A DNA stretch of 64,000 nucleotides from Styela clava. Its lineage: Eukaryota; Chordata; Ascidiacea; Stolidobranchia; Styelidae. The stretch is taken from NCBI RefSeq assembly GCF_964204865.1, contig NC_135262.1:248001-312000 (forward strand). Reading direction: 5' to 3'. The notes under the pieces were generated by a model, which did no database searches, was not told where the DNA came from, and saw nothing but the letters and a program-made list of their open reading frames with translations. Shown here piece after piece: positions 32,577 through 43,893 of the stretch; position 1 is the stretch's first letter; the number at the start of each line of letters is the position of its first letter. Position numbers and translations under genes: made by a program.

Positions 32577-32919
32577 AAATTTTTCATCCCACACAGAGAA
32601 ATAAATTCTGCAACATTTGTAGCCATGTTCAAAGCAAATATTTCATCCCACACAAAAAAATAAATTCTGCAACATTTGTAGCCATGTTCAAAGTCAATAT
32701 TTCATCCTACACAGAAAAAAAAATTCTGCAACATTTTTAGCCATGTTCAAAGTCAATATTTCATCCCACACAGAAAAATAAATTCTGCAACATTTGTAGC
32801 CATGTTCAAAGTCAATATTTCATCCCACACAGAAAAATAAATTCTGCAACATTTGTAGCCATGTTCAAAGTCAATATTTCATCCCACACAGAAAAATAAA
32901 TTCTGCAACATTTGTAGCC
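32577..32919. repeat. About 60-bp tandem repeat, six copies
   Basis: Unit contains TTTCATCCCACACAGAAAAA then TAAATTCTGCAACATTTGTA and GCCATGTTCAAAGTCAA. The last three copies are almost identical and the first copies diverge, consistent with recent expansion at the right end. Confidence 0.95.
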
Positions 32920-34437
32920 AAATCAATTTATTTGCCAAGATAGGCCACTAGAAGTATCAATATAATTTCAAGCGATAACAAAAGGCAAAAAGAAACAGAT
33001 AAAAATAAAAGAAATTTTTCACAAATAAATGGTGTCATGTTTGCCATCAGAGTCAATAATGATAACAAGGCTGATCGGTGAAACCAGTGGTTCCCAACCT
33101 CTGATGGGTCATGGCTCCCGGCTCCCCGTTCCAGGGGATTTTGGCAATCATGACCCCCGTTTATCATTCGTGTGGTGCTTATAGTGTTATTTTGATTCCA
33201 ATTTTTTTTTGATTATGTTCAAACAATTCACGCTCAACGAAGTGAAAACAAACTGAAACAACCCTATCAAGAAATAAAACTAGGAAGAACAAGTTTGTTT
33301 GTGAAGTGAAAAGTAAAATGATTTTTATGCCCAGCATTGTGGCCCACCCACAACTGCTTTGTGACCTCCACAGAGAACCGCTCGGTTAGGCAATCATGCA
33401 AAAAGCAGTCTGGAATCATATTTAACCTAAGAAAGGACAGTCGTTGAGACAACTTTAACATGAGATGAATCTTATTTGGTTAGGTATGGGAATTGTTAAA
33501 CAGTTGTCCATTTCCCAGGCATGGATTTGAAAACAGTCTTTCAAGGTAAGGCAATCATGTAAAAAACGATCGTCTAAATCGGGGTAAATATCTTAAGGCA
33601 TTTCTGGAATCAATTTTTCATCATATACCACTGAGAGGCAAGCTGATTAGACGGCTTAATCATACAGAAAACACATTGTTTGGTTATTAGTTCATGTTGG
33701 GATGGGAATAGTCAAACAGTTGCCCACATCCGAGGCATAGACTCAAACAAAGTGTTTTAGGGTTGTGCAAACAGTTGTCTGAGTCGGGATAAATATCTTG
33801 AGGCATTTCTAAAATGGATTTTATATTTGACCCAGTAAGAGGCAAGTTGATCATACGGCTTAATCATATAGAAATCGACATGGTTTGGTTATTAGTCATG
33901 TTGGGTATGGGGATAGTCAATCATGCAACGGGGGTAAGTATCTTGAGGCAATCCTTTTTCCTATTCATCCCAGTGAAAGGAGAACTAATAAGATGGGTTA
34001 ATCATAATATAGCAAACGGTGCATTTCCTTTGGCTATAAACTAATGTTGGATACCAGGATAGTTAATTGTATATTAGTTTCAGATGTGTGGACTTGAATC
34101 TGAGAAATAGAAAAGATTTTCATATTTTATTTCCAGAGGAGGGAAAATTGATAAGAGGACTTAGCCCTACAACTGCCTTTTGTCCAATTACTAGTCCATG
34201 TCGAGTATGGGAATAGGCAGCCAGGTATTCGTTTCAAATGTATGGACTTGATCATATAGATGGGACTTGTCGAGAGCCTGATTCCAGGACGGCAAGTGAA
34301 TGACAAATCTATGGCAGAGAATGCTTCATAGTTACAAAGTTAATCAGAATTTGTAATAAAACAACTGAACTGTGGCAACCTTTGACCTCATGAAGTGGAA
34401 GTTAGTCAGGAAGTCACTGATTTGAACTCTCAGTTTG

Positions 34438-37400
34438 TTATTTCCGTGATTTCTTAGAAACCGACGGACAATCGGAATTGGATTCGGAAGACGGGTGACG
34501 TTTTCTTGTGGGAGGAACAGATGGAGAGTTCGAGCGACCTCTAGTGGCACTTGTTGCGGACGTGGATGGTGGTGAAGGGTTGTTTCTACGGCGACGAAAC
34601 TCTTCTGCAATGAAGTTGGTAAGATCGGGAGGGACTCCTGGAATGAGGATAAATGTAAAAAATAGACATAAGAAGTTTGCTTGTACTCTGAAAATTATGA
34701 AGACGTAGTTTCATATGATTTTACACAGATATTTTCAGAGCAGAGTACATTAAATCGCTTATTATGCACTGATTATTGGTCCTACAGCTGAGGGTGTTCA
34801 ATGAAATTTAGTTCAAGCGTGATTAAAAATGAATATTATTTGAAAATGACCTTTTTTTAAAAATTTCTCCAAGATTTCACCAGGGCATAATGTAGCTCGG
34901 TCAGGTAGCGTGGGATTTTAAATTGAAAAAAAATTCAACAGAAAAGAAATATAAGAAGAAATTATTCCAAAAATTAAATCCACCACTCAAATATTAGTTC
35001 TGAGAAAGCTGCGATAGACTAGGCTTGAGGTACCTATCATACTCCCCAAGTATGTGCACCAAGATAGCAGACACCGGAACGTAGTAATTTTATTCCAATT
35101 TTCCTTATTTTAGTTCTATTACGAGTTCGGGGACCAGCCAAGTGACTACACACAAGCACTAAATACCTGAATGGTTGGGTGATGCTCTGTGTCCTCTTGT
35201 ATTGGGGGATCCTGGATGGCTGCGTACACTTATCCCTGCCATAGCTCCATTTAAACCTGAATTGTATTTGAATTGTACAAATAAGTTAAAGCATTTTATC
35301 ATGTTATAATAGGGCAATAATCTTGATAACAAATATATACAGAGGTAATATTGAGGAGAATAAAGCCTCGTGAAGAATTAAAATAATTAAAAAAATAAAA
35401 AGCGTTTTTTTTTTAGTTTTTGTAGAAATTTCAAATTTGTGTCAATCTGATATTAATGCATACTTTTACAGGTGAAAGCATATGGAGGGAAAGCTATTTC
35501 ACAGGCACCAATGAAAGATGAATGTGCGGAAAACCAATGCAGTTATTTATCCGATCCTGATTATGGCCCTCTGAATGCATCGGTAGCGTTTGCATTTCTG
35601 AGTGTCCTCGTATGGGCTGGGAACGTCTGGTTTGTCTACAAAGAAACCCCGTATCACGATGATCAGGCTACTCTCACCCCCAACGAAGGAGTCCCAAGTC
35701 AAGAAGTTCCAAGCAATCAGAATTAAATATTAATATTAGAGAGACTATAAACTGTGGGTGTCGAGTGAGTGTTTAAAGTGCGACTGTGGGGGCAGATGTT
35801 ACTGTGTTTCTCCGAAAATGGGGGTATTATTTTAATGTTTTCTCGAAAAATTACACTAGAGATTATTTTTGGGGGATGTCTTCTATTTTCATTTATTAAA
35901 AACAAAATTACAAAGTAGAGAGTTACGAGATTTTCAAATATACAAAATATGAAAACCAATATCCATTTACTTATAAATAACAAGTTTTATTTAAAAAAAA
36001 AACTGCTAAACAACTATCACCTAGGTCTTAGTTTAAGGAAAGGTCTTTAATAAAAATCAGTTTCAAAATTCAGGCTAAGTCTTATTTTCGGAGAAACACA
36101 GTAGCGTGTTTGTAACAATGTCTTTTTGAATATTTTTGTGTCTGACTTCAAGTTTATTAATTTAATTATCTGTTGAGAAAGCCAACTTGTTGTATTTTAG
36201 TTTCTCTCAGAGATTTTGACTTCGGTTATCACCAGTCTTAACCTCTGAACACGAGTAATTCAAAATCTTGGGCTTGAGGGTTAAAAAATAGGGACATTTT
36301 TCAGTTATTCCCCCCCCCCCCCCCCCCCCCAGGTTCAGGTTGTGCCCCATCTCAGTGCGCATATTTCGGGAGGTCCATTTTTTTTTGAAAACGTGGGGGT
36401 TTTTATTACTGGAAAGGGTCTAAAAATTTGTCTCCAATAGACTTAAAACATTAAACAATAACTTTGCCCCAACAAGCCTTCTTCAACTACCCATTAAGAA
36501 TTCTAAGTTAATTTCAACACTTTTTGAATTTCTTTCTAAATCCCGGCTCTATTATCACTGTCAGAAGTCGATTTTAAAAAATTCAAAATTTCAATTTTGA
36601 GAAAAAAAAATATGACTTTATATGAATAGGGAGGAAAGCGATTTCTCCAAACAAGAACTACAATTTAGCAATCCTATCTAAATGTCATATCAAGGTGCGC
36701 CCATGAATGAAACAGCAGATTTGGGGTGAAATACAGAGTAATAGTCTTCTAGTAACGGCTTCCAATTTTAATCAAGTACCGAAATTTTGAGAAAAGCGAT
36801 TTTTAACAACACTGGAAAAATTTAGAATTCAGCAAAACTGTATAATATACAATACTATGTCACTGCAATGTTCTATTATTATAAAAACAGCAAAAATATT
36901 TGGAGTAAAATAGATTGGTTCAGCAGTTGCATAAAAGCAATTATTAAAGATCCATATGCGCACTTCATGTCCAATATAAAATAAATCGCCCACCTTGCAT
37001 AGAAAGAGCTTCCTGGAACTGTTGAAGGTCACTGTCATGGGTCACTACATCTGTCTTGCTAACACTTGCTGAGGACGAAGGCCTACTGGACCGTGACGAT
37101 ACACTTGATCGATGAGGAGGGGATTTCCCACATAGAAAGCTTATTAGATCTTCTCTCCTGGGGATAATGGGATTGTTTTAGAGTCGTTAAGAAAATGAAA
37201 CTAAAAAGTGGTTTGTTTTGACACATCCATTTGGCCTCAGCTCATTTTGAAACTGTATTTTTTGTCGAATAACAAAAAGTAATCGTCAAGCTTTTCCATT
37301 GCGCCCAACGAAAGCAAAAATATGATCAATTTATAACTTTATTTGCTCATCTCAGAAATCCATGTACTTGGGATACAGCTGGTTTAATCAGGACAAAAAT

Positions 37401-40400
37401 ATTTTGATACTCATATGATTTTTTTAATGATTCTAGATATATTTACAAACATCGAAATATTTTTTAATTAATTCAGCAATTTTTAATAAAAGTTTCAAAA
37501 TTTGGCTTTGCGTGGTTCCAAACATGGAACACCTAATAGTTTAACCCCGAAATAATTGGTCACCTGAGTCCTGACCCCATACCCAAACCTAGCTATTAAC
37601 CTAACGAGACGACAAAATTTGCCACTTTATTCCATATTATAATCAGGGATAGCCAAAATCAAACAATTCACCATCAAAATGATATTTTAAAATATGGGAT
37701 ATGAAATATATTCAACAAAGAATATACATAGTTAATGTGTATTCAACAAGTCTGGATTTGAAATGCAAAACAGTTAAGACCGTAAAGTGTATTTTATTTA
37801 CATTCTGAATATCAAATATGTTCTAAAGTGTCATGTTCAACAGATGATAATGCAGAAATTATTACAATCCAATAGGAATATTCTCTTTTTACAGTGTCAG
37901 GAGTAAAACTAAGTTGACTTTCATCTGACCGTAAGATGTCGAATGATCTAAACCAGTGTTTTTCAACCGCGTCAACCTTTCTTGCCGGTTCGCCAAATAT
38001 ATTCTAATATTATATCTTAATTGGGGCTCCCGAAGTATGCGAACCAAGATGGCGGACATCGGAATGTAATATGTGTACTAGGTTAGGGTTAGGCCATAAT
38101 GTTAGGTATAAATACTACGGGAGGCTCTTGGCTAGTCTTCGAACTGATAATAGGACTAAAATAAGAAAAATTGGAAAAAAAATTATCGCCTAACCCTAAC
38201 CTGTTCCCATGTTACGTTGCGATGTCCGCCATCTTGGTTCGCATACTTCGGGAGCACCCTTAATTGCAAAGTGCAAGGCAATAAATTATTTCACCATTCT
38301 CAGCCACAAACCTGATATTTCTTTTCTTTTTTCTAACCCAGGCCAACAGTTCTTTATTCCTCCTCTGGTACCCACACTGTATCGCCAGATCTCGGTTGGT
38401 TTTGGATGCTTCTGCAGATTCTAGACAGAATAGAATAGATTATATGTGAGTGTGGATATTCTGTCAAAAATTAATCCTGTTGTGTGATCTGAAGAATGGA
38501 CTGTAGGGCTGTGAAGATTCCGGACAGAATCAAATATGTTAGATGTAAGTGTAGATATTCTGTCAAAGATCAATTTTGTTGTGTCATTCGAAGAAATGAA
38601 CTGTAGGGCTGTGAAGATTCCCGAGTTGACAGAATAAAATAAGTTATATGTAAGTGTAGATATTCTGTCAGAAATTAATCCTGTTGTTCCGAATGTCATT
38701 AGAATAATACCTTTGGCTCTAACATGGGCAAACTAGGACCTGCGGGCCATATCCGGTCTATTGGGAAATTGAATTTGGCTCGCCTGATGCTGCCACAACC
38801 AAACTTAAACCAAATTTTGATGCTTTAGCTGAAAATGATCTGGAGGAATTTGTTGAAATTGCGATTAAATTTAGTTTTGGCACGAGGCTTATTGTTGTCC
38901 ACATCTTTTGTAACACTGCAAATATTGTTTATAGAATCTAACTTTTACGCCACACTTACATGGCCCGCCAGTCGAGATGGGCAACATTTTTGGCCCCTGG
39001 TTCCAAAACCTTGCCCCCCCCCCTCTATTTCCTAGACTCAACACAATTTCCAAACTTTTTGACCTTAAGCCTCTTTCTACTCATTAACATAAATAATAAG
39101 AATACATAATCAATTTGGCAGCAAACTGAGGTAAGTTGACCAAATGAATAAGCCATTTTATTTCAACCTGTTTCCGGGGAGAGCCTAACTTGGGACGAAT
39201 AAGAAAATATTTTTCCTACTTTTGACACATATTTCATGCATTCAATGCCACAATACCGATAAATTAATCAAATACTCAACCATGCGGAGATAGTCAAAAT
39301 TGATTGATTGAAAATGTAATGTTTAATGCGTCATAGAAAATGATGTATTAACATTTTTACGCCCAAAAAATAATATATTACAGAATATTGGAATTTCTGA
39401 ATTTTGACATTATTTACCAACAGCATTTTTAATTGAGATCACTCGTTTTTCTGCCCTATATTAACAAAATAAAAATGGTACACCTGTAGTATGTGTACCA
39501 GGAAGTGTTAGGCAATAATTTTATTCAGATTTTCCCCAATTTAATTCTATTACGAGTTTGGGGACTAGCCAAGTTCGGGGACTGTCTGTGTTCGCCAAGT
39601 GAATATACCCCCTGCCCATAGGTTTCAGTCGCTTTACACAACTTAGGCAAAAAAGTAGGCAAGAAAATTAGTTACCTCCATATTGGTACACACACTTCTG
39701 AGCGCCAGAGAAATAATATTTTAGACTTGGGTCACAACCTGTGCACCTCAATAAGTATAAATATACCAGTCGGGGCAAAACTGGAACAGCTGGGAAATAC
39801 TTTCAAATTTTACATCCTCAATACAAACACTTAAATTCTGGTGCTGAAAACAGTTTTGAGCCGAATATCTTGAATCTATAATGGTTGGGTGCAGCACTCT
39901 AGCACTGGGCCATTTTTTACCAAGTGTATCACATATTTGCTCAGAGCAAGGCTTCGGGAAAGCACTTACCTTTATACAGATTGGTGGCAGATGCTGCAGC
40001 AGTTTGGAACGGTATCCAACCTGAATCCCGATCCTGGAGTCGTTCTGTATGCAAAAACGGGAAACTTATATTACTTGCTCAAAGGAAGGTTACAGTCCCT
40101 CGCTACAGAGACGAAAGGAGTAATTGGAACTCTATATATATCAACTCCTATGCGCTCTTTGTTAAACATAACTTATATGAGAATATATTCGACATTCAGA
40201 ATGTTATTTTAGAATGTGTATTTCCGTGCTGGTGTATATATAGGCATATATGTGTGAGTGTGATATCGATGTTTTTATGCGGCGAGTCACACAAACCAAG
40301 TCCACATGCATTAACTCAGGAATAGAGAAGACTCATCTCTGAGCTAAGTTAGTTACGGGCACTCACTCACAAGTAAAGCGTATCTCATCTATGAGGAAGT

Positions 40401-41810
40401 TATGGAAAAAGTTCATGCAAATACAATCAAGAAAACAGCTACGAGGCAGTGGATTCAAAATATCTGAAATTCTTGGAAAATAACTTAGGTAAATTGAGAG
40501 TGAACTTGTGAGAGCTCACAAGCAACCGAGTTTATGGCAGAAAACTTGTATGAAGCTATTGAACACGTTAGTGGGCCTACGGATTGTTTCAATATTATGT
40601 TGTTGTTGTTCTTTGACACGTTATGAAAAAGTCGCTTTTCTCTTTTAATACTGGACGAATTGCTTTGAAATTTTCAGTGGTTAAAGATTAATTTTTTTGC
40701 CAGAAGGCTATTACTTTTATTTTTTATTATTGGACACAAGTGGATCGTGGACTTATGGATTGTTTTACTTTTTTTTTTCTGGACATCTAGTGGAAAACCT
40801 AAAAAGTCGCTTCTATGCTGGCACTCTTCTTCTTGTTCTTTTGATCTAGTGCTCATTGAACATCGGTGGTGTGCAACGAAGTTCTTGCTTTCTTAACAGG
40901 AAATGGCGAACAGCGCCCTTGGTACCGGTAGCGTCAAAGGTAGGGCCGTTGGTACCGGTAGAGTCAAAGGTAGGGACTGCTTCTCTCTGATTAACGTGTC
41001 CATATATTTGAGCACTGCTCTCTCGTTTCTTAGTTATTCATTTTCAATAATTCAATTTCATCTATGACCAGCCTTGAATACAAACCTTTATATAACTGTG
41101 CGATGGACGACGCCGTATTCTGGAACGAGATCCATAACCTTTGGTCGGTATGGCGTTGATAATTGTTGAACTGGGCTTCGAATGACGGATCATTGTCAGC
41201 CTGAAACAAAAAAGTTGGTATTGAATCAAGGTTTTTTTATCTGTTGGATATATACCGAAGATTTGATATTCTAGAATCCCATCTTGCGATTCGATTTCAA
41301 TATCGGTAGAGCAAAGTTCTCCGATTCCTAGATGTCTCGACATTTAGTTAAAAAAACAAACACTATTTGTCTTTGAAAAACAAGGGCGTCTGACACAAAG
41401 GGCTAATGCCCCACACTGCGTCATGCACGTCTCGATAATATTTTAGATCAAACGTGAGGTGTGTCGGCCGTCATGTGACCAGAATTGTGTTTTTTTGCTA
41501 AAAACTTTCAACTGCTGAGAAAATGCTTTTTATTTTTTCCAGGTTATCCAAACTAGGTTAAAAACAGCAAACTAGGTTAAAAAATATGATTTGATTAATC
41601 TTTACATAAAAAGAACATCAACTTTTCTGGATACACAATATAATAAACATTTTTTAAGCTAACAATTTCAACTTTTGTTCCTATGTTCAAAACTTAACTT
41701 ATACAATAAACCAGCAGACCAACCTCGACTAGCAACTGTTCCTCCCAAGTACTAAACCAGTTCCCGGGGACATGTTCCTGCTCCTTGCGACCCCTTCCTT
41801 GGTCTTCCAT
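34438..41810 (-). CDS. HAPSTR1: HAPSTR1 (C16orf72) orthologue, six exons, 246 aa
   Basis: HAPSTR1 is a conserved nuclear protein that binds the giant HECT ligase HUWE1 and tunes stress responses; human length is 275. Exons 5' to 3': 41810-41724, 41200-41086, 40044-39970, 38411-38312, 37157-36994, 34637-34438 (stop at 34440-34438). All junctions are GT-AG with matching phases; 741 nt in total. Exon 1 gives NWFSTWEEQLL, matching the conserved HWFSKWE start region. Exons 2 and 3 each carry one copy of a W-x-x-FQ...LYK repeat (LWISFQNTASSIAQLYK and GWIPFQTAAASATNLYK). Exon 4 gives GYQRRNKELLAWVRKKKRNI. Exon 5 opens with the hallmark RREDLISFLCGK. The C-terminus is Ser/Pro-rich with basic RKR and KKSRK patches that could act in nuclear import. 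Intron 5 hosts a synaptophysin-type exon on the other strand, and introns 2-4 are full of MITEs. The match is from memory of the human protein but covers every conserved block. Confidence 0.95.
35041..35155. mobile_element. Foldback MITE family A (fragment)
   Basis: Begins CTCCCCAAGTATGTGCACCA and continues through GACACCGGAACGTAG and ACGAGTTCGGGGACCAGCC. Inside HAPSTR1 intron 5, just left of the inverted-duplication arm. Confidence 0.65.
35472..35726 (+). CDS. Terminal exon of a synaptophysin/synaptoporin-family gene, copy 1
   Basis: Preceded by a good acceptor (TACTTTTACAG), open for 84 codons to a TAA. Physins are four-pass MARVEL-domain vesicle proteins. LNASVAFAFLSVLVWAGNVW followed by FVYKET matches the fourth membrane segment and the following FVFKETG motif of synaptophysin and synaptoporin; the two Cys before it fit the second luminal loop, and a short acidic and Pro/Gln-rich cytoplasmic tail follows. 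The first codon is GTG, so this is an internal-start exon, not a complete gene. It lies in intron 5 of HAPSTR1 on the opposite strand. No upstream physin exon was found to its left, so it may be an orphan duplicate, yet splice site and frame are intact. Confidence 0.7.
   Translation: MKAYGGKAISQAPMKDECAENQCSYLSDPDYGPLNASVAFAFLSVLVWAGNVWFVYKETPYHDDQATLTPNEGVPSQEVPSNQN
35800..36103. mobile_element. Family D MITE (TACTGTGTTTC ends)
   Basis: Terminal inverted repeats TACTGTGTTTCTCCGAAAAT and (reversed) TACTGTGTTTCTCCGAAAAT. The interior has AATATCCATTTACTTATAAA and TACAAAATATGAAAACC. Copies at 49024-49382, 50413-50756 and 62402-62705. This copy lies in the left duplication arm, just after the synaptophysin-type stop codon, so it was duplicated along with the exon. 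Confidence 0.8.
38024..38258. mobile_element. Foldback MITE family A, complete copy with 8-bp target duplication
   Basis: 235 bp with near-perfect inverted ends: GGGCTCCCGAAGTATGCGAA on the left and GGGTGCTCCCGAAGTATGCG reversed on the right, pairing on through AACCAAGATGGCGGACATCG. Flanked by CTTAATTG at 38016-38023 and 38259-38266. This copy defines family A best. The 8-bp duplication suggests a hAT-type transposase. In HAPSTR1 intron 4. Confidence 0.85.
38424..38695. repeat. About 100-bp tandem repeat beside a HAPSTR1 acceptor
   Basis: About 2.7 copies of a unit with GTGTAGATATTCTGTCAAA, AATCCTGTTGTGT and ACTGTAGGGCTGTGAAGATT. It starts about 12 bp from the exon 4 acceptor (exon 38312-38411), so the branch-point region of that intron lies within the repeat. 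The minus-strand reading frame across it is a repeat artefact. Confidence 0.85.
38715..39020. mobile_element. hAT-like MITE, 'gggccag' family
   Basis: Reverse-orientation copy: CATGGGCAAACTAGGACCTG start, CGCCTGATGCTGCCACAACC, then GAGGAATTTGTTGA, ending in a run with CCAAAACCTTGCCCC. In HAPSTR1 intron 3 (38412-39969). Confidence 0.6.
39476..39714. mobile_element. Foldback MITE family A copy
   Basis: From ACACCTGTAGTATGTGTACC to ACACTTCTGAGCGCC. It contains a duplicated TTCGGGGACT block (AGTTTGGGGACTAGCC, then AGTTCGGGGACTGTCT), which suggests recombination between two sub-types. In HAPSTR1 intron 3. Confidence 0.7.
40592..40760 (+). repeat. Dispersed repeat shared with 31818-31990, copy 2
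   Basis: Same order of shared blocks as copy 1. Just downstream, at about 40917-40977, is a separate two-copy repeat of TTGGTACCGGTAG plus GTCAAAGGTAGGG. In HAPSTR1 intron 2 (40045-41085). Confidence 0.5.
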
Positions 41811-42340
41811 TTTCCCCCAGCAATTCTTCGTTAATTAAGCTGAAAGTTTTCGGGAAAGGGCCTAACAAGACATTTTGTCTGTCGGCAGGAAACACTACTT
41901 CTATGAGAGTATCTTGGGAGATATATTACAAACTAATCTATACCGTACAGCACAAGAACTGAAAACTATGAAATTGATGGTATTAGCAAATAAATTATGT
42001 TGTACTGTTGTAGTGTACCGTAGTTGTATAAAGAAGGTGATAGGAACGAATATCATCGACAGATCGAAGTGGGCTACCACCCATTTCAGCCAAATAATTA
42101 GAGGAAAAAAAAATTAACATTGATTATTAGCCTAGTTGGGTCTTGTATAGTTTGGTACTACTAGTACTTCCAGTAGGCGGACTCTGGACTTGACTTGGTA
42201 CTGGCGAAGCTTACTGGCTCCGACCAAAAGTGACTAACGTGTATCGTAATCTGCCAATTACTGAATTGTGCCAAGTAAAAAAACGAACGCTGCATTTCTT
42301 TGTCTTTATTTGCCTAAAAACAACGCCTGATATAAAAAAA

Positions 42341-42675
42341 GGCGGTGTGGCTCAACGGGCTAAGCGTTAGGAATACGCTCGCCACCGCACCTCTAATTAC
42401 TCTGCGTGGGTTCGCAGGTTCGAATCCCATGCAGTGATGATTATGTGCGAGAGGATTGCTGGACTCCTCGCCGTCGTTGGGTGGTTCACGTAACCGCTGG
42501 TCGGTTACGGCTTCCTCCACCATCAAGTCCATGCTTCCGAAAACAAAAAATATAGCTAATCCCATACCCGAATTGGAATGGTAACCGGACGAGAGGCCGT
42601 GGTTCGCCATATGGATAAGCCGTCTTATCGGCTTTCCTCTCCCCCGGGATAAATACGTAAATCCTATCCTATCCT
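42341..42675 (+). repeat. Full-length tRNA-derived SINE
   Basis: Head resembles a tRNA with RNA polymerase III boxes: A box GTGGCTCAACGGG at about 42347-42359 and B box GGTTCGAATCC at 42418-42428. The body includes GAGGATTGCTGGACTCCTCG, CATCAAGTCCATGCTTCCGA and CGGACGAGAGGCCGTGG, and the tail is TATCCTATCC repeats. Other copies or fragments: 17-80, 3839-4143, 14191-14432, 21899-22055, 43470-43622, 52060-52097, 55103-55416. It does not code for protein. Confidence 0.9.
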
Positions 42676-43469
42676 AAACGAGTGGACATTCTGACATTAG
42701 AAAAAGAAGATAGGCTACTCGAAAACATAAAGAACTTTGCAGAAGAGGTCACGACCTAAGGCAGGTTTGTGGGGAAAAAAACTTTTGCGAGAATATATAT
42801 TTACGAGAAGACTTTGCTCTGAAAGTTCTTTCGCGAAAATGGTCTTTACCGAAAATGTAGTTTTGTGAAAACTGACTTTCGCAAGAATATAGTTTTGCGG
42901 TGACGGACTTTTGTGAGAATGTAGTTTTACGAGAGCGAAGCCGGTTTGTTCTAGTTAAACTACACTCGACAGAATCGGTAACGCAAAATTATTTTGTATG
43001 ATTCCATTAAATACAATGCAGTATCTGCTGCTAATATTCTAGGGAACTGCACTGTAGTTGTATCACGTCAACCTAACCATGAACCCGATAATTTACATTA
43101 ATATATTGATATGTTTACCCAGGGCCAGTTTCAAGCCGATTTGACCGATTTTATCAAATTGGGTCCTGCACCTTAAAAAAGCCCCGCGCTAGGGGAGGTC
43201 TTTTTCTGTATTATGAAATAAACAATTAAATTCTTCTGTTTTGCTTTATTTCCGAAATTCAGATTAACATGTTATTAAATGTCTATTTTTTGGTTTTTAT
43301 GTAGTTTCTTTTATGAAATATGAGAACCCTTAAATTTTACTATGAAGAGTAGGCGGCCCGCCTTCATATTTTCTAATTGGGCCTCGCAGTTCTTAGCACC
43401 GGCCCTGTATTTACCTCCATTCTAAGATCATTGGTTCGCATTCGGATGTTTAGTTTCATTGACTAACGT

Positions 43470-43622
43470 ATAGTATAAGATTTACACATCTATCCCGGGA
43501 GAGAGGAAAGCCGTTACGACGGCTAATCATATGGCAAACCACGGCCTCTCGCCCACCTAACATTTCGGGTATAGTAATAGTTAGCCAGTTTTTTGTTTCA
43601 GATGCATGGACTTGATGGTTGC
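43470..43622 (-). repeat. SINE 3' fragment
   Basis: Reverse-orientation match to the SINE second half (TATCCCGGGAGAGAGGAAAG, AACCACGGCCTCTCG, TGCATGGACTTGATGG). No head or pol III boxes. Confidence 0.65.
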
Positions 43623-43733
43623 ATTTGTATAAATAGATGTTAACATCCTGAACAATTGCTTAGTCCATTTTTTTTGTTTGTCTTTTCAAATTTTGTTTCG
43701 TGAACTTTAACCACTCCTAATAGTCATAATTTA

Positions 43734-43893
43734 CTGTGAACTTATCAGCGTAAACTTGGCTGACTCCGATGACCGCATGACTGTATCGATCCCTCCATTC
43801 TATACAGAAAAAGGTGTTTTTGTGGCTTTTTTTTTATTGTTATGACTGTGTTTTTTTTGGTTGACGAAATAAATCTCTCTCTCTCTCTCTTTC
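43734..43893 (+). repeat. Retroelement-like 3' end with (CT)n tail, copy 2
   Basis: Second copy of the sequence at 23331-23517, ending GACGAAATAAATCTCTCTCT. The tail is longer here (about 20 bases of CT). The conserved AATAAA just before the tail supports a retrotransposon 3' end. Confidence 0.6.

Larger units (their letters stand above)
30641..34437. other. Intergenic repeats between the LINE and HAPSTR1
   Basis: No gene is supported. Contents: LINE 5' UTR candidate (to about 30870), palindromic MITE 31087-31478, a repeat at 31818-31990 related to 40592-40760, a 60-bp tandem array 32577-32919, a hAT-like fragment near 33087-33180 (CAGTGGTTCCCAACC), and about 33500-34260, a series of strongly diverged reverse SINE 3' pieces (recurring GACGGCTTAATCATA and TTGGGTATGGGGATAG-like text). 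The 77-residue frame at 32076 (plus) has no domain. Confidence 0.5.
35400..36605 (+). repeat. Left arm of a ~1.3-kb inverted segmental duplication
   Basis: The whole segment, from the intron before the synaptophysin-type exon through the exon and about 0.9 kb beyond, is repeated in reverse at 61742-63103. Matching landmarks include AAATTTCAAATTTGTGTCAA, the complete exon, a family D MITE, CAAGATTTTGAATTACTC (reversed in the other arm), and TCTATTGGAGACAAATTTTT (also reversed). Non-coding parts differ by a few per cent plus indels. This arm lacks about 200 bp present in the other arm and carries a 22-base C run (36309-36330) where the other has about nine G. Confidence 0.9.

Noticed and set aside
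32577..32919. CRISPR-like array
   Set aside because: Units are contiguous with no unique spacers, and the DNA is animal.
35472..35726. Processed retrocopy of a synaptophysin-type mRNA
   Set aside because: The duplicated segment includes intron sequence before the acceptor and about 0.9 kb after the stop, so it is a DNA-level duplication.
39889..40325. Two overlapping plus-strand frames of 107 and 133 residues
   Set aside because: They are the antisense shadow of HAPSTR1 exon 3 and its surrounding introns.
42341..42430. Candidate tRNA gene
   Set aside because: A and B boxes are present, but the sequence continues into a SINE body found in several copies, so it is a retroposon head, not a tRNA.
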